From Isoetes taiwanensis (taxonomy: Eukaryota; Streptophyta; Lycopodiopsida; Isoetales; Isoetaceae), in NCBI GenBank assembly GCA_021234155.1, contig JAJEKV010000018.1:15990180-16054179 (forward strand): a DNA stretch of 64,000 bases, given 5' to 3'. Below, one piece after another: positions 24,386-36,013 of the stretch. Position 1 is the stretch's first letter. Each line of letters begins with the position of its first letter. The translations under genes and the position numbers were made by a program. The notes beneath the pieces are model-generated. The model saw nothing but the letters and a program-made list of their open reading frames with translations, was not told where the DNA came from and did not search any database.

Positions 24386-25216
24386 CTACTTTGCAGTATG
24401 TACATAGCTCATCTGAACATAATTCTTTTCAGCCAAATCTCTGATAAAATGAATATTCAATTCAATGTGTTTAGTCCTCTCATGATCAACAGGATTTCTT
24501 ACTATTGCTATGCAGCTTTGGTTGTCTGTCAGAATTTTTGTTGGCCCTGTTTGCTTGCAATTTAGTTCTTCCAACAACATTCTTAACCATGTTATTTCCT
24601 TGGCTATTAGAGATGATGCAGTATGTTCAGCTTCAGCAGATGACATGGCAATTGCACTTTGTTTTTTACTCCTCCAGGTTATTGCACCTCCTGCTAAAAA
24701 AATGACATACCCTGGTGTTGACTTTCTTGATGCTAGATCTCCTCCCCAGTCTGCATCACTAAGCATGCGTGTTCAGATCATTTATGTTGAATGTAATCCT
24801 ATGAGTCATAGCACCCTTCAACTATTTCAATACACGTTTTCCAGCCAACCAGTGTTCCTTAGTAGGACTATAACATCTTCTGCTTAGAACATTTACAATA
24901 TAAGTAATGTCTGGTCGTGTATTGTTTGCTAGGTAGAGCAAACAACCTACAAGAGCTCTGTATGGAACCTTTTCCATATCTCTAATATCTTTTTCTGTCA
25001 ATTGTGTCTCAGTTATCAGCCTATGTCCAGGGATATAGGAGTTTTCACTGCATGTGCTTCATTTAGGTTGAACCTTTTCAGCATATTCTCAATATGTTTT
25101 TCCTGATGCAATTTTGAAGTCTTTTGTTTCCTGTCTCTTATTACCTCAATTCCCAAAAAATATTTGTGTTTCCCAAGGTCTGACATTTGAAACTTTGCTT
25201 GTAGAATATGTAGCAT
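24386..25216 (-). pseudogene. Copia-A RT C-terminal part and RNase H
   Basis: RNase H occupies 24766-24386, with DADWGGDLASRKSTPGYV, SAIAMSSAEAE and LTDNQSCIAI, keeping catalytic Asp and Glu positions. 25216-25016 is the end of RT (LGKHKYFLGIEVIRDRK). Between them lies the linker with [10 protein letters not shown]-like coding. A frameshift after SLDIG is also present in Copia-B. Confidence 0.85.
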
Positions 25217-25359
25217 AATAACAGGGGGTTTTCTTTGTGTTTTTGTACGCTTTTCACTAAGGTTTTCCTATGATTTCGTGATGTATTCAAATGGATGTAC
25301 TAATGCGTACATCTAGAGTGCATCATTTCTGAGCCATTGATTTTAGCCTTTTTTTTTCC

Positions 25360-25540
25360 AATGGTCAACAACCAATGGCTCACAACAAAAGCCCTTTTTT
25401 TTGTGCGTGTGGTGCATAATGGTCAACAACCAATGGCTCACAACAAAAGCTCTTTTTTTGTGTGTGTGGTGCATAATGGTCAACAACCAATGGCTCACAA
25501 CAAAAGCCCTCTTTTTGTGTGTGTGGTGCATAATGGGCAC
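25360..25540. repeat. Tandem repeat, three copies of about 57 bp
   Basis: The unit starts ATGGTCAACAACCAATGG and ends in a T run plus GTGTGTGTGGTGCATA. Copies start at about 25361, 25419 and 25476, and a fourth start at 25532 diverges immediately. Length differences come from the T run. Confidence 0.9.
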
Positions 25541-26190
25541 ATGAAGGGCGCATGTAGTGCAGTTTCCCCGCCGGCAACACATTTCTTATCATAACTTTTG
25601 ATCCAGAGCTCTGTTTGAGATGATTTTTATTGCGTTGGAAAGCTCTCTCCGAGATCTTTTTGATAGTGTATGATATGGATATGTTTGGTTAAGTTATCTA
25701 TGCTAAAACAGCAATTTTCCGGCCGGGTTTGGTAGGCTTTTACATCCTACCACCGATTATCTGAGATTGCGCTTATTGGATATTGTTTTATGGCTCATTC
25801 GAATGAAGCCTGCAAAAAATTACCATGCATTTTTAGATTTTGAGGCTTCTAGATCCTTGTGCTAACAAGCAGAAAAGTTTCCCACTTTGGTTTCTCACCA
25901 CAAGAATCCATGGAGGCCAAAGGTTGCTGTTAAATTCCAGTTGAAAAATGTTTGTGTATGGGTGTTGCAAACTTTATGAGTTTCAGAATAATGGGATCAA
26001 TCTGCTCTATCTTTATGGTAACTTTTACTTATGTTCTATTTGTTTTATTGTGATGAAATTCAAAAGTTACAGGTGATGAAAGCCTCAAATGAATTCTAGT
26101 TTTTTTCTGGTTTGAATTCTAAAATTTTTGTCTCACCGGGGGGGGGGTCAGGATGTCCTTAAGGCCCCGAAGGGGCCAAAAATTTTTTTT

Positions 26191-26757
26191 TGCAACACAA
26201 ACCATTAACATCCAACATATAAAAATTAAACCCCCCAACACATAACAACCATTGACATTAACAACCAACACATTACCATTGACATTAATTAACACAACCA
26301 TTGGGTCCAACACATTTAAATTAAAATCCCCCTTAAACCCCCTTTGGTTTGGGTGCATATTCACACGGGGGGTGACGTAGGGCAGCGAGAGCCCTCATAA
26401 TTGTATTTTGCATCGCATGAAATCAACACTATATAGTATTCGCTTGAAATCTTATAGTATTTTGCTTAATCTTGTTATACAAGATAGCAAATTTTGTACT
26501 TGCATACCCCACAAACGAGGAACTTTACGTACGGTGTAGATTAAGGAATAAGGGGTGAATATGCCTATCCAACAGCTCTCGTTGCCCGGAGTCACCCCCC
26601 GTGTGAATATGCACCCAAACCAAAGGGGGTTTAAGGGGGATTTTAATTTAAATGTGTTGGACCCAATGGTTGTGTTAATTAATGTCAATGGTAGTTATGT
26701 GTTGGTTGTTAAGGTCAATGGTAGTTATGTGTTGGTTGTTAATGGTTTGTGTTTGCA
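26191..26757. repeat. Foldback: inverted repeat arms of about 170-200 bp
   Basis: The left arm (26191-26376) contains CCCTTAAACCCCCTTTGG and TTCACACGGGGGGTGAC. The right arm (26591-26757) is its inverse with GTCACCCCCCGTGTGAA and CCAAAGGGGGTTTAAGGG. Pairing continues inward imperfectly (GGGCAGCGAGAG against CTCTCGTTGCCC) to about 26393 and 26572, leaving a loop near 180 bp. The right arm has an internal 30-bp tandem duplication (GGTCAATGGTAGTTATGTG, 26685-26741). Similar protein-like frames on opposite strands here are a by-product of the palindrome. Confidence 0.9.
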
Positions 26758-26759
26758 CT

Positions 26760-28639
26760 GATTCAAAATTTCCACGTTGCTAGCAACCATCACACAATCA
26801 TCCACATAAAGTGCTATTATGCAGAAATCATTTCCCATCTTATACCTATAAAGATTTCCATCATTCTTGAGTTTCTCAAAACCCTGCTCCCTAAGAAAGT
26901 TATCCATGCAGAGATAACCATTCTCGTGGTGATTGTTTTAATCCATATACTGCTCTATTTAGTTTCCATACCTTGTTACTTCCTTGAACAAAATCAGGAG
27001 CTTGCTTCATGAATACATTTCCTTGTAGGCTTGCATTTAAAAATGCAGTTTTTACATCCATGTGATGTAACTCTAGATTCATTGCATTTGCCATAGCCAA
27101 TAGTATTCTTATGCCAGTGAGCTTTACAATTGGAGAGTATGTCTCTTTATAATCCCTCCCCTTTTCTGTGTATAGCCTTATGCTACTAACCATGCTTTAT
27201 ACCTTCTTCTACCATCTGCATTTGACTTTATTTTATAAATCCATTTGCTGCCTATTACATTTCGCTCAACAGGCCATTCAACCAAATCATATGTGTGTGT
27301 TTGTCTAAATGACTCTAATTCTTCATTCATTGCCTCAATCCATTTTTCTTTTTCTGCACACTCCATAGCTTCTTCCACTATTTTTGGTGTGGCTGTATCT
27401 TCAAGTATAGCCATTATTTGTTCATGCTCAATATCTAGCCTTTCAATTCTTTTCCTTTTACCCATTGAATTTCTCCCATATTATTCATTGTTTATTGCAG
27501 CCTCATCAAGTAACCTTTGTACCTGTGTTCTCCTCTTTTGTGGGATGGTTCTGAGCTCTCTTCTGTCCTGTCTTCATCATAATTATCATCAGTAGATCTA
27601 TTTTCATTGTCTCTGTTTAATTCCTCTGTTTCATCATCATCTGTAGAGTTCAAATCAATCTTTGATATCTCTTTCTGCGGCAGCTCAACTTTATCTTTCA
27701 CAGTTTTAGTTTTGGTCATTTTATCTTTATACACCACGGCATCTGTACTAATGATTATCTTCTTGCTTTCTAGTACAAAGATTCTGTATCCTTTTGTTTC
27801 CTTGTCATATCCAACAAGGAATCCAATCTCTGCTTTATTATCTAGAATTCATCTGGGATATGAGCATATACTAGGCATCCATAAGTTTTAAACATATCAT
27901 AGTTAATGCTTCCTTTGTTTTGAGACTATACAAGTTCAGGGACTTTACCTTTGATACTTGAAGTTGGGAGTCTGTTTTGTATAAATATAGCTGTCTTCAA
28001 GGCTTCTTCCCATAAGTAGTTTGGTAATCCACTTCCTTTTATCATGGATCTTACAGCATCCATAATTGTTTTGTTCCTCCTTTCTGCAACTCCATTTTGC
28101 TCTCTAATTTCATTAGCAATACAATACAACTTAAATTTTGATGATAGATATTCTCCACCTCTATCAGACCTTATACACTTTAGTTTCCTACCTGTTTCCC
28201 TTTCCATCTCAGTTACATATTGCTTAAAAGCACTTAAGGCTTGTGATTTTCGCTCAAGGCAATATACCTTGCATTTTTTGTTGAAATCATCTATAAATAT
28301 AAAGATAATAAAATACCTTTTGTTTGTTCTTCGTCTAATATTTAGAGGGCCACATAGATCAGTGTGCACTAATTCCAAGACTTCCTTTGCCCTAGGTTTG
28401 GATTGCTTGAATGGCAGCCTGTTTGATTTTCCAAGAATACAACCTTCACATCATTCTGCTTTGATGTCTTTGCATTTTATGCATCCCTTTTTAATCAAAG
28501 ATTTCAAGTTATTGCAGTGAGTATGTGCTAGGCTGTTATGCCACAACTCAAAATCTGAAATGTTCAAGCTATTAATACTATTGCATATCAGGTTTTCCAT
28601 TTGAAAAAGATTACCAACCCTTCTTGCATGAAACTTCAA
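26760..28639 (-). pseudogene. Copia-A integrase and RT (broken)
   Basis: In minus-strand order: integrase zinc region (LWHNSLAHTH, 28560), integrase core (LVHTDLCGPLN, then SDRGGEYLS, then NGVAERRN; 28378-27926), an acidic linker, and RT (27465-26760: KWIYKIKSNADGR, HHMDVKTAFLNA, ALYVDDCVMVAS). The YVDD catalytic box is intact. Stops at the WSQNKG segment (TAG), after LVA in LVA-stop-GYTQK, and a frameshift after PREW are shared with Copia-B. Confidence 0.88.
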
Positions 28640-28879
28640 TCATTTCCTAAGAAGATATTAGATCCTTTTGAGTCAAGGTTGACTCTATAGCTTAAATTCA
28701 CTAATTGGCTGACAGAAATGAGATTTTTAATTATTGTTGGCACACAAAGAACATTTTCAATGTCTACAACATTTCCAGACAAATCTATAAGTTGTAGCAG
28801 ACCCCTTCCTTTTATATCTTGAAAGTCTCCATTCCCTACTTATACTTTTGAGTGAGATGAAGATAGATTCTTGAGGATG

Positions 28880-29797
28880 TCAGTAGATTGCACTACTGAT
28901 CTCAACTCCACTATCAACTACAAGATGATCACATTTATTAGTGTTCAGATCTTTGCCTAATACTGTAAAAGCATGACTTACCTCATCTTCATCTTCATTG
29001 TCAGATTTTTCCTTCTCTTCTCGTTCTCTAGTTGCATATGCCCCAGCTGATTTTCTGCCAGGAGCTCTGCTGGAGCTTCCCCTTCCTCCTCTAGTTGCAT
29101 TTCCTCTGCCTCTTCCTTTGCCATAATCCTTTGGTGTAGGACCTTTGGATGCAGCATGCCCTCTCCCTCCATATGTGTAGCATGTGAATTCTTTTTGCAT
29201 TTTAGGGCATTCATTTTTATAATGACCTGTTTCATGACAGTTGTAACAAACATCTTTATTTTTCTTACCAGTAAACAGTATTTCTGTAGTGTCATCTCCA
29301 TCTTGAAGTATTTTCTTTTGCTCAAACTTAGTCCTCAACACATTCTCAACTTCTTCTCTTGTCATGTTTCTGATAAACAAGACTAGATTCTCATTTTCAC
29401 TGACAGCTCTAGATATTTGGAGCATCTGACTCCTTTCTAACACATCTATTCCAGTATCAGCAAGGTCAGCAATGATGTTGTCAAAATTATTAAAAAATTC
29501 TGATACATCTCCTCCTTCCTTAAGTTTAAGTCCTCTTAATTCGTTTTCTAACAGATCAATTTTGGAGGACGTCTTTTCTTCCAAGTGTTTTAACAAATAA
29601 CACCAGATCTGTCTAGGATTTAGATTTTTTAAGTTCAGTCTAATTGTAGGACTGACCTTGCAGGTGATAATTCCTTGGGCTTCCTTAACTTTTGAGTATA
29701 AGGATCTTCCTCCAGACACATTTACTTGTGCAGAAATCCCTTCTGCATTCGTTTCTCCTGTACTAACAAACTGTACGCTTAGTGAAGACCGAGCATT
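28880..29797 (-). pseudogene. Copia-A gag with zinc knuckle
   Basis: The frame contains a UBN2/retrotrans_gag region (LNPRQIWCYLLKHLEE, then SEFFNNFDNIIADLADTG), then a first knuckle CYNCHETGHYKNEC and a second, damaged one (CYTYGGRGHAASKG; Copia-B has CYTCGGRGHAASKC). A basic GRGRGN tract and the start of the protease (DHLVVDSG) follow. The N-terminal about 80 residues are missing because the element is truncated near 29797. Confidence 0.85.
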
Positions 29798-29800
29798 TGT

Positions 29801-32560
29801 GCATGTTTCTCAGTTTGGACAGACAATTAGAGACCTGGAATCACAAGATTGCCGTTAGCAGCTAGCAGTTAGCCGTTAGCTAATGCTAATATTAAATAAT
29901 CGTGTAACGCGTTAGCTACGGACCTAATAACATGTTATTTTTTTGCTCAAAAAAAATATCAGAATTTTAACAGTTTAAAACATGATTCTGACTAATTTGA
30001 CCATGTTGATTCTAAATATGCAATCACAATTTAAAAATACATACTTTAACCTGCTAAAACTTCTGAATGTAACTCAAACATTTGATCCGAAAGCATGTCG
30101 TGCTTTTCACGAAAGTCCTGCAATAAAGAACATATGATTATGTACTAGCATTTCTAATACAAATTCTAGCCATTAAACACCACTAAGATGTAGTGAATAA
30201 AATTATTGAATGAAATTTGGAATGTTACAGTACACTTTGTCTTCAGACAAGTCACAGTTTTTCACATCTACAAAGCAAACTTAAATACAAAAACTTAGAG
30301 AATAGCATAAAGAAAGACAAATGTTCTTCTCCTCTTTAAACTAAAAGTTCTTAAGAGTTCAAATGATTTTTCTAAACAAAAGAATGAAGCATAAGCATAA
30401 GCATAAGGGAAAAGAGCATACCTTTGGGGCCCTTTCTTGCTGTTACAGATTATAGTAGACCATATGGCACCCTATGGTTTCAGATAGATTGAAGAAGAGA
30501 TGGCTTCCTGAACAAACCACGCTTCTTATGGCTGGCTCTGCCACAAACCACGCTTCCTATGGCTCTGCCACAAACCAGAGCCCGGAAGGATATCAGAGAT
30601 AATCGCAACAAAAGGAGGCATTTTTTAATTTAGGTTTTTGGCCCATCGCATTCTACAGGAAAAAACAAACTAGCAGAATGGCAGGCTTGAGGCAAAGGAT
30701 AGGAAGGAAAGATTGGAAGGAAGGTAGAAGAGCATAGCGGATGAAAGGGCCTTGTAGCATGACCTTTGAAGAAAAGGCATCTTCTATTGATATTGTATCT
30801 TGTATGGAAAACAATTGTTATCTAGTCTAGAAGGAAATTGGTCTTAATGGTTGCATAACTTACCTCACATTGTTATGTGGGCCTACTAAATAACTCTGCA
30901 AGGGCTATTTTTTTTGCATGGCCATATAGATATTTGTCTTAAAATTATTCATTTTTAGTTGGTAGATATAAGTTTATTATGAAAATGAAGTCTCGCCATC
31001 AGCATTGTTGTTTTAATGTAATTTTGTTTACTATGACTTTTTATATTAACGATTTTATTTTTTTCACATAACCAACATAGTCCTCAATATATATACATTA
31101 AGTCGAGCATTCAGAATTATGGTTTTTGACATCTCTATTTGAGACTTCAAATTAAGTCATGGAGATGTAACATTTTTATGTGGCTATGAAACAATTGCTA
31201 TTTGACAATCCATTCTGGAAGCACTTACATGAAATCCAAGGACATTGTACTGCTCTATAATGTTCTTATGTTCCCATTGCAAGTAGTTCATTAATTATTG
31301 TGGGTAAATATATTTGGCATTGAAATCTTTAGTGAATTTTATATAGATTTGGGAACTATTCTTTAATACATACATGTTGGGTGTGTCTCACATTCAAGAT
31401 GGATCCACTTTCATCCTCTAATCCCATGGTAGGTTTATTATCATGCAACAAGTATAGAATGCAACCCTAAAATACCTCAAAATCATGCATGCCATCCCAC
31501 AAAATATGCATTAGCCATTTTTAACTTTTTCTTATTCTACATGAAGTGCAATGTTTGCCCCATATCACCTCAGCTTTGGAGACCCTATGTAACTTCATCA
31601 AACACCCAATGTTTACATAATCAAAGTCGAAGAACATGACACTGCTTAAGTGGAAATAAATAAGACCAATAAATATCCCATATATGACGTTTTTGTGAAA
31701 TCACAAACTTCTTAATTGGCAAACAACAATCAAGAACAACATTTGCACCTAAGAACTTGCATCATTGTTGAGAAGTTTCAAATATATAGGTAATTGGAGA
31801 CATATAAAATGAGATGAATATCCCCATATGAAGCGAATGAGTTAAAGCTTGTATTAATGCAGAGATTGACTACCTATAGGATCAATAGAAGCGAGTAAAT
31901 TAATATTAAAAGAAAAGGTTACAAGCTTTGTGATAACTATCTATGGCCAACTCTGCATATTGTATCTCTATATTACTAGCTTATGATGCATGATGCCCTT
32001 CAATTGATAAAATTGGTTGTGGCACTAACTTTAGATAAATTATGACCAATGCTTCTATCTAAAATACCTTCAAGAGCTCATCTCATTCCAATTGTTTATG
32101 CTGCATCCATGTTCCTAGGGAACTATTCTTCGTATGGGGTACACCAACCTCGGCTATTGCAATCTTACTATACATTTGAGAGTTTGACCACGAGATTCAG
32201 AAATGATCAGCTCTGTTGGATGTCATGGCAAATAAACTCATGTGAGGTAGACTTCTGCCATTCACCTACCCTATGAGAAGTATTTTTGATGTTGTCCTCC
32301 TACTGTTTGAGACATCTAGTTATCCACATGCATTATCTGAACACATCTGACCATCATAAAGATTTGTAACTTCACTCTTAAACCTAATTTTCAGAAACTT
32401 GCAGAAACTTTGTTGATCAGACGTGGCCATGGAGCATTAGAAAGTAATAAAATCAGCAGAAACAGTCACCTCTACAAGCACTACTTTGCTGGACCCTGAT
32501 GAGGTCCTCAAGACTAGAGTTAGAATGATTAAGCCCATGCTTCCTAGGCACTAAAATCCT
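29801..32560. other. AT-rich stretch without a recognised gene
   Basis: 29855-29905 holds short repeats of GTTAGC/GCTAGC type words. Near 30505-30575 ACAAACCACGCTTC occurs twice. Otherwise I see nothing coding; the longest open frame (32049-32276) has no recognisable domain. Confidence 0.5.
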
Positions 32561-32744
32561 CCTCTAGACAATGACCGGTAGAATAAGACCTAAACTTTAC
32601 AGCTACACAAAGTTCTTCAACTTATTGGGCCAAGTTTTCAAGTGGGAAGTTCTGCAAAAGATAGTCAGCGGTGTTTGCCGCCCGCATTATGTAACCTTTC
32701 ATCTCTACAATTTCTTTAAAGGGATTCTCGTAATCTTACAGGAG

Positions 32745-33175
32745 CAGAGTGTCTGATGAGCTTGGAAGGTTAAAGAACTTGAAATTTTTGTTCTTTATTA
32801 ACAACTTTCACAGTGGCACCATTCCAAGTGCCTGATGAGCTTGGAAGATTGAAGAACTTGAAGCTTTTATCCTTTAATAACAACTTTCATAGTGGCACCA
32901 TTCCAAGAGCTCTTGCCAACTGCATTGTACTTGTGTTTGATAAACAACCATTTTAAAGGATTCATATCTCCCCAACTTCGGCAGCTAGAAAGGCTGAAAT
33001 ATTTGTTTCTTCTGAATGAATAAGCTTACAGGCAGTATTCCAAGTTCACTAGCTAATTGCTCTTCCCTTTAGCTGCCTACAGGCCTGAGGGTGAAATCCC
33101 AAGTTCGCTTGCAAACTGCACTTCCGTGAAACGGCTTCACTTGTCCAACAATTATTTTAAAAAACGCAATAAGCT
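32745..33175 (+). pseudogene. Leucine-rich-repeat protein fragment
   Basis: Frames spell plant-type LRR units: DELGRLKNLKLLSFNNNFHS with GTIPRALANC, then a degenerate unit, then GEIPSSLANCTSVKRLHLSN. The consensus LxxLxxLxLxxNxxxGxIP is that of plant receptor-like kinases and receptor-like proteins. Two neighbouring 79-bp segments (32753-32831 and 32832-32910) are near-identical, one repeat unit having been duplicated. Stops and frame changes interrupt it, and no kinase or signal peptide is present. Confidence 0.7.
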
Positions 33176-33211
33176 TTCAACAATCTTTGGAATTTTATGT
33201 TATAGGAGATA

Positions 33212-33302
33212 TCCTTGTCAGGATTCCTGTGTTCTTGCAAAGTTTTTTCTATAAAAGTCCTTGTCAGGATTCCTGTGTTCTTGCAAAGTTTTTTCTATAA
33301 AA
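33212..33302. repeat. Tandem duplication of about 46 bp
   Basis: TCCTTGTCAGGATTCCTGTG plus the following TTCTTGCAAAG and TTTTTTCTATAAAA occur twice in a row (33212-33255 and 33258-33301). Confidence 0.85.
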
Positions 33303-33639
33303 GGGTATGTAACAAACATCATATTGTAAGTCATGTAGACGCAAACGGGATAACAATATAAAATATAAGATCTAATGCCCATGCATTTTCTAGTATGCTG
33401 TTGTAATACAGTGCTATGATTTTTGTATCTTGCAGGACCTGGAAATAATAGAGAATGAAATCATGTTTTACAAGAATTTTCACAGACAAAAGTAAAGCAT
33501 AGCTTAAAGGTGCTTGAAGTCTGAAGGCCAATGACGTGCAACAAGAAGGCATTGGAAATTACATTTGATAGACTGATCACAATTGAATGAACAATGAACT
33601 GAAATTATACGTAGCTATATCTATGGATCTGTCACATAG

Positions 33640-34419
33640 GATGTGGTTGCAGGCTTCAGAATGCAACGCACCAAACAATCTACCTGATAGATTGCATCAG
33701 GTGCTAAGATGGGCTACTGGATCCTTGAAATATTTTCTTTTCTTGCAATAATGCGCTGCTTGGTAGCTGTAGATTGAAATTTCAACCAAGTGTTGCATAC
33801 TTGAACATTGACATTTATCCATTCACCTCCATTTTTCTTGTTGTTCACTGCTTTTTTCCAGCTTTCTCATTGTTCACTAGCCAATTTATAGTTAACAAAC
33901 TTGATGCTACTTACTTGGTCTACCTATTTGCCATTATGGATCTGCCTACTTGCAGTTCTTGAAATATGATGGACGCTTATTACACTGGAAGAGTGGTGGA
34001 GGAATGAGCAATTTTTGGTGATTGGAGGCACTAATGCCCATTTGATAGCAGTGTTTCAGAAACTCCTGAAGGTGATGGCAGGAATGGATATTTCTTTCAC
34101 CCTTACATCCAAAGGTACAATGAAGAAGATGAATTTGCAGATCCCTGCTTGGTGAAATGGATTTTTCTGATTATCCTACCCTTAACACTTACAATGACCA
34201 ATCTTATTGCCATTTCAGTAAGTGTTGCAAGGACTATTTATAGCTCACCACAATGGAGTAAGCTGTTCGGTGGTGTATTTTTCAGTTTTTGGGTCCTTGT
34301 TCATCTGTACCATTTGCCAAAGGTCTGATGAAAAGAAGGGAAAAATGCCCACTATCATTTTTGTGATGGTAGGACTTTCGGCTATCATCAACTCCCCGCG
34401 GTGGGTTTTAAAATCGTGA
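33640..34419 (+). pseudogene. Cellulose synthase-like D (CSLD) C-terminal fragment
   Basis: Pieces in order match the C-terminal third of CSLD glycosyltransferases, which make cell-wall beta-glucan: NLPDRLHQVLRWATGSL (near 33680, containing the Q-x-x-R-W motif), [18 protein letters not shown] (33795), [18 protein letters not shown] (33870), [17 protein letters not shown] (34000), ISFTLTSKG (34095), then the last membrane segments with [20 protein letters not shown] (34225-34290) and PTIIFVMVGLSAI (34350). At least four frame changes and an in-frame TGA before the tryptophan block separate them. The N-terminal RING-like region and DxD motifs are absent. This is a dead partial copy. Confidence 0.85.
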
Positions 34420-36000
34420 GGCCAAGGAAGCACATATACTTTTCTGTAAAAGATGTGAAGCACTTATGTTCTATTCTAGGATAATAAGTACCCCAAGACT
34501 ATGAAGATAATAAAACTCATGGCAGGTGCACGGGCCTCCACCAAATTTTTTAGATCAAGAAACGATCATACAGAGATTTCTAACAGAATGAGTGCGTACA
34601 GATTGATATCAGTTGGATAGGAAAAGTCTGTCCGAATCCTCTATATGATCCTAAGCTTCAGCAATTACCACCTTTAGACGGGGCAAAATAAGATCCAAAT
34701 CCTCTATATGATCCTAAGCTTAAGCAATTACCACCATGAAGTAAAACCCTTTAAACGGGGCAAAATAAGATCTATCTCTTCTTATTTGCCAGCTCACATT
34801 CCGTTGCCAACATCTATAAATCATGTTCAAAGATGAAATCAAAAGGCGGCTTACTTGTAGATAGATGACGCTACCATGCTGAGCTTGATAGTTGCAGATA
34901 AGCACAATTGCAAATATAATTGCACATTTCTATCAAATAAACTTACCATGCTACAACTGATTTAAACAGACCTTCGAAATGCAGCTCGCTTCAGAAACAA
35001 GTGTATTTTTCTTCGCACAAGCTTTACCGCAATTTGCACCTTCTTTGGACTCTGCATGTGCCGTTTAGTTAGCAACAAATTAAGTCCTTGGAAATGTTAC
35101 ACCTGGGATTTTTTCAGAAGAACTACGCTAGAACTCTAATGATCAATTGCAAGCTCTGAAGGTTCTTGAACACCAAGGATTGAAGCACAAGAGATGCCCA
35201 ATGGTAATAGCGGAGAGACAAACTTTTGACAATACTAAAAAAAAAGGTATTTGGGCCGCATGCTCAGTTTACAATGGGAGGGAACAGGGAAAGCAGTGCG
35301 GAGAAGAAAGAAGTAAGGAGGAAGAGCGATGTAAATTTTGGCCTTCCTGTAAAGATTGCCGGGCTTGAAGTGCATCTGGTGGGATAAGGTCAAACGAATC
35401 CAACTTAAACTGCCTGACGCCTGAGGCGAATGCTGCACACGCCATAGCTCCGGTTAGGAGAAGAAAGAAGGAAGAAGAGCGATGTAAATTTTGGCCTTCC
35501 TGGTCTTATTTTTTAGCCATTACGTTTGTGCCATATCAGGAAAAAAAAACTTGGTTTTCTACTACGTCAAGTGGGACACGTCTCAATTCCGTTCCAATGG
35601 GAGACGTTCCTGCCCGCAAAATTTGCAAGATGCAAAGCGGGATACTCCTTGCCAAACTGGGCATGCAGTTTCCCTCCATCAGAAATCTCTGTTTGTCTTT
35701 GGAACTCGATTTTGCAAGCGCCATTACCATTCTGCAAATCTTGAAAGAGGTCAGTACTTTGTTTAACGAATTTTAGGCTTCCAATATGAGAACATTTATT
35801 TTAGATTTACATCTATGCTTTAAAATGACATTTTATGTGGATTGTCCATGTTCAATTTATGTATGTAATTTGAATGATGATCAACAGATAGAATGCTCAA
35901 TGTTGTACATTCTACAGATTTTTTCCTAGAAAAATTAGTTCTGTATAAGTAGAGTTTTTAATCTTTCTTCTAGTTTTTAATCTTCCTTCTTGCTTTGCTC
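34420..36000. other. Non-coding stretch with local duplications
   Basis: CCTCTATATGATCCTAAGCT occurs at 34638 and 34698 within a 60-bp duplication. AGCGATGTAAATTTTGGCCT lies in a second duplicated block near 35327 and 35478. Overlapping frames at 35491-35776 encode no recognised domain. The sequence ends in CTTCTTTCCAG, a good splice-acceptor context for the trihelix relic that follows. Confidence 0.45.
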
Positions 36001-36013
36001 TTCTTTCCAGACA

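Larger units (their letters stand above)
25218..26758. mobile_element. Insertion in Copia-A RT, containing a foldback structure
   Basis: Comparison with Copia-B shows about 1.5 kb of foreign DNA between CTTGTA (25213-25218) and TTTGCACTG (about 26753). Its right third is a large inverted repeat and its left part carries a 57-bp tandem repeat. No transposase, RT or tRNA promoter was recognised. No clean target duplication could be defined, and about 10 bp of RT sequence appear lost or replaced. Confidence 0.7.
22951..29800 (-). mobile_element. Copia-A: decayed Ty1/Copia element, minus strand
   Basis: Read on the minus strand this has Gag (from about 29797) with a zinc knuckle, protease, integrase, RT, RNase H and then a 3' LTR at 24296-22951. 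It has no 5' LTR; homology to the family stops near 29797. A LINE sits in its LTR and a foldback-containing insert of about 1.5 kb splits its RT. Several stops and frameshifts are shared with Copia-B at 37.95-41.94 kb. Purine-rich GAAGGAGGAA lies immediately before the LTR start TGTTGAAG. Confidence 0.9.

Noticed and set aside
25343-25594. Repetitive histidine-rich proteins
   Set aside because: They are translations of the 57-bp minisatellite in several frames and carry no other coding signal.
26119-26761. Two similar small proteins encoded on opposite strands
   Set aside because: They are mirror translations of the two arms of the foldback structure and have no known domain.
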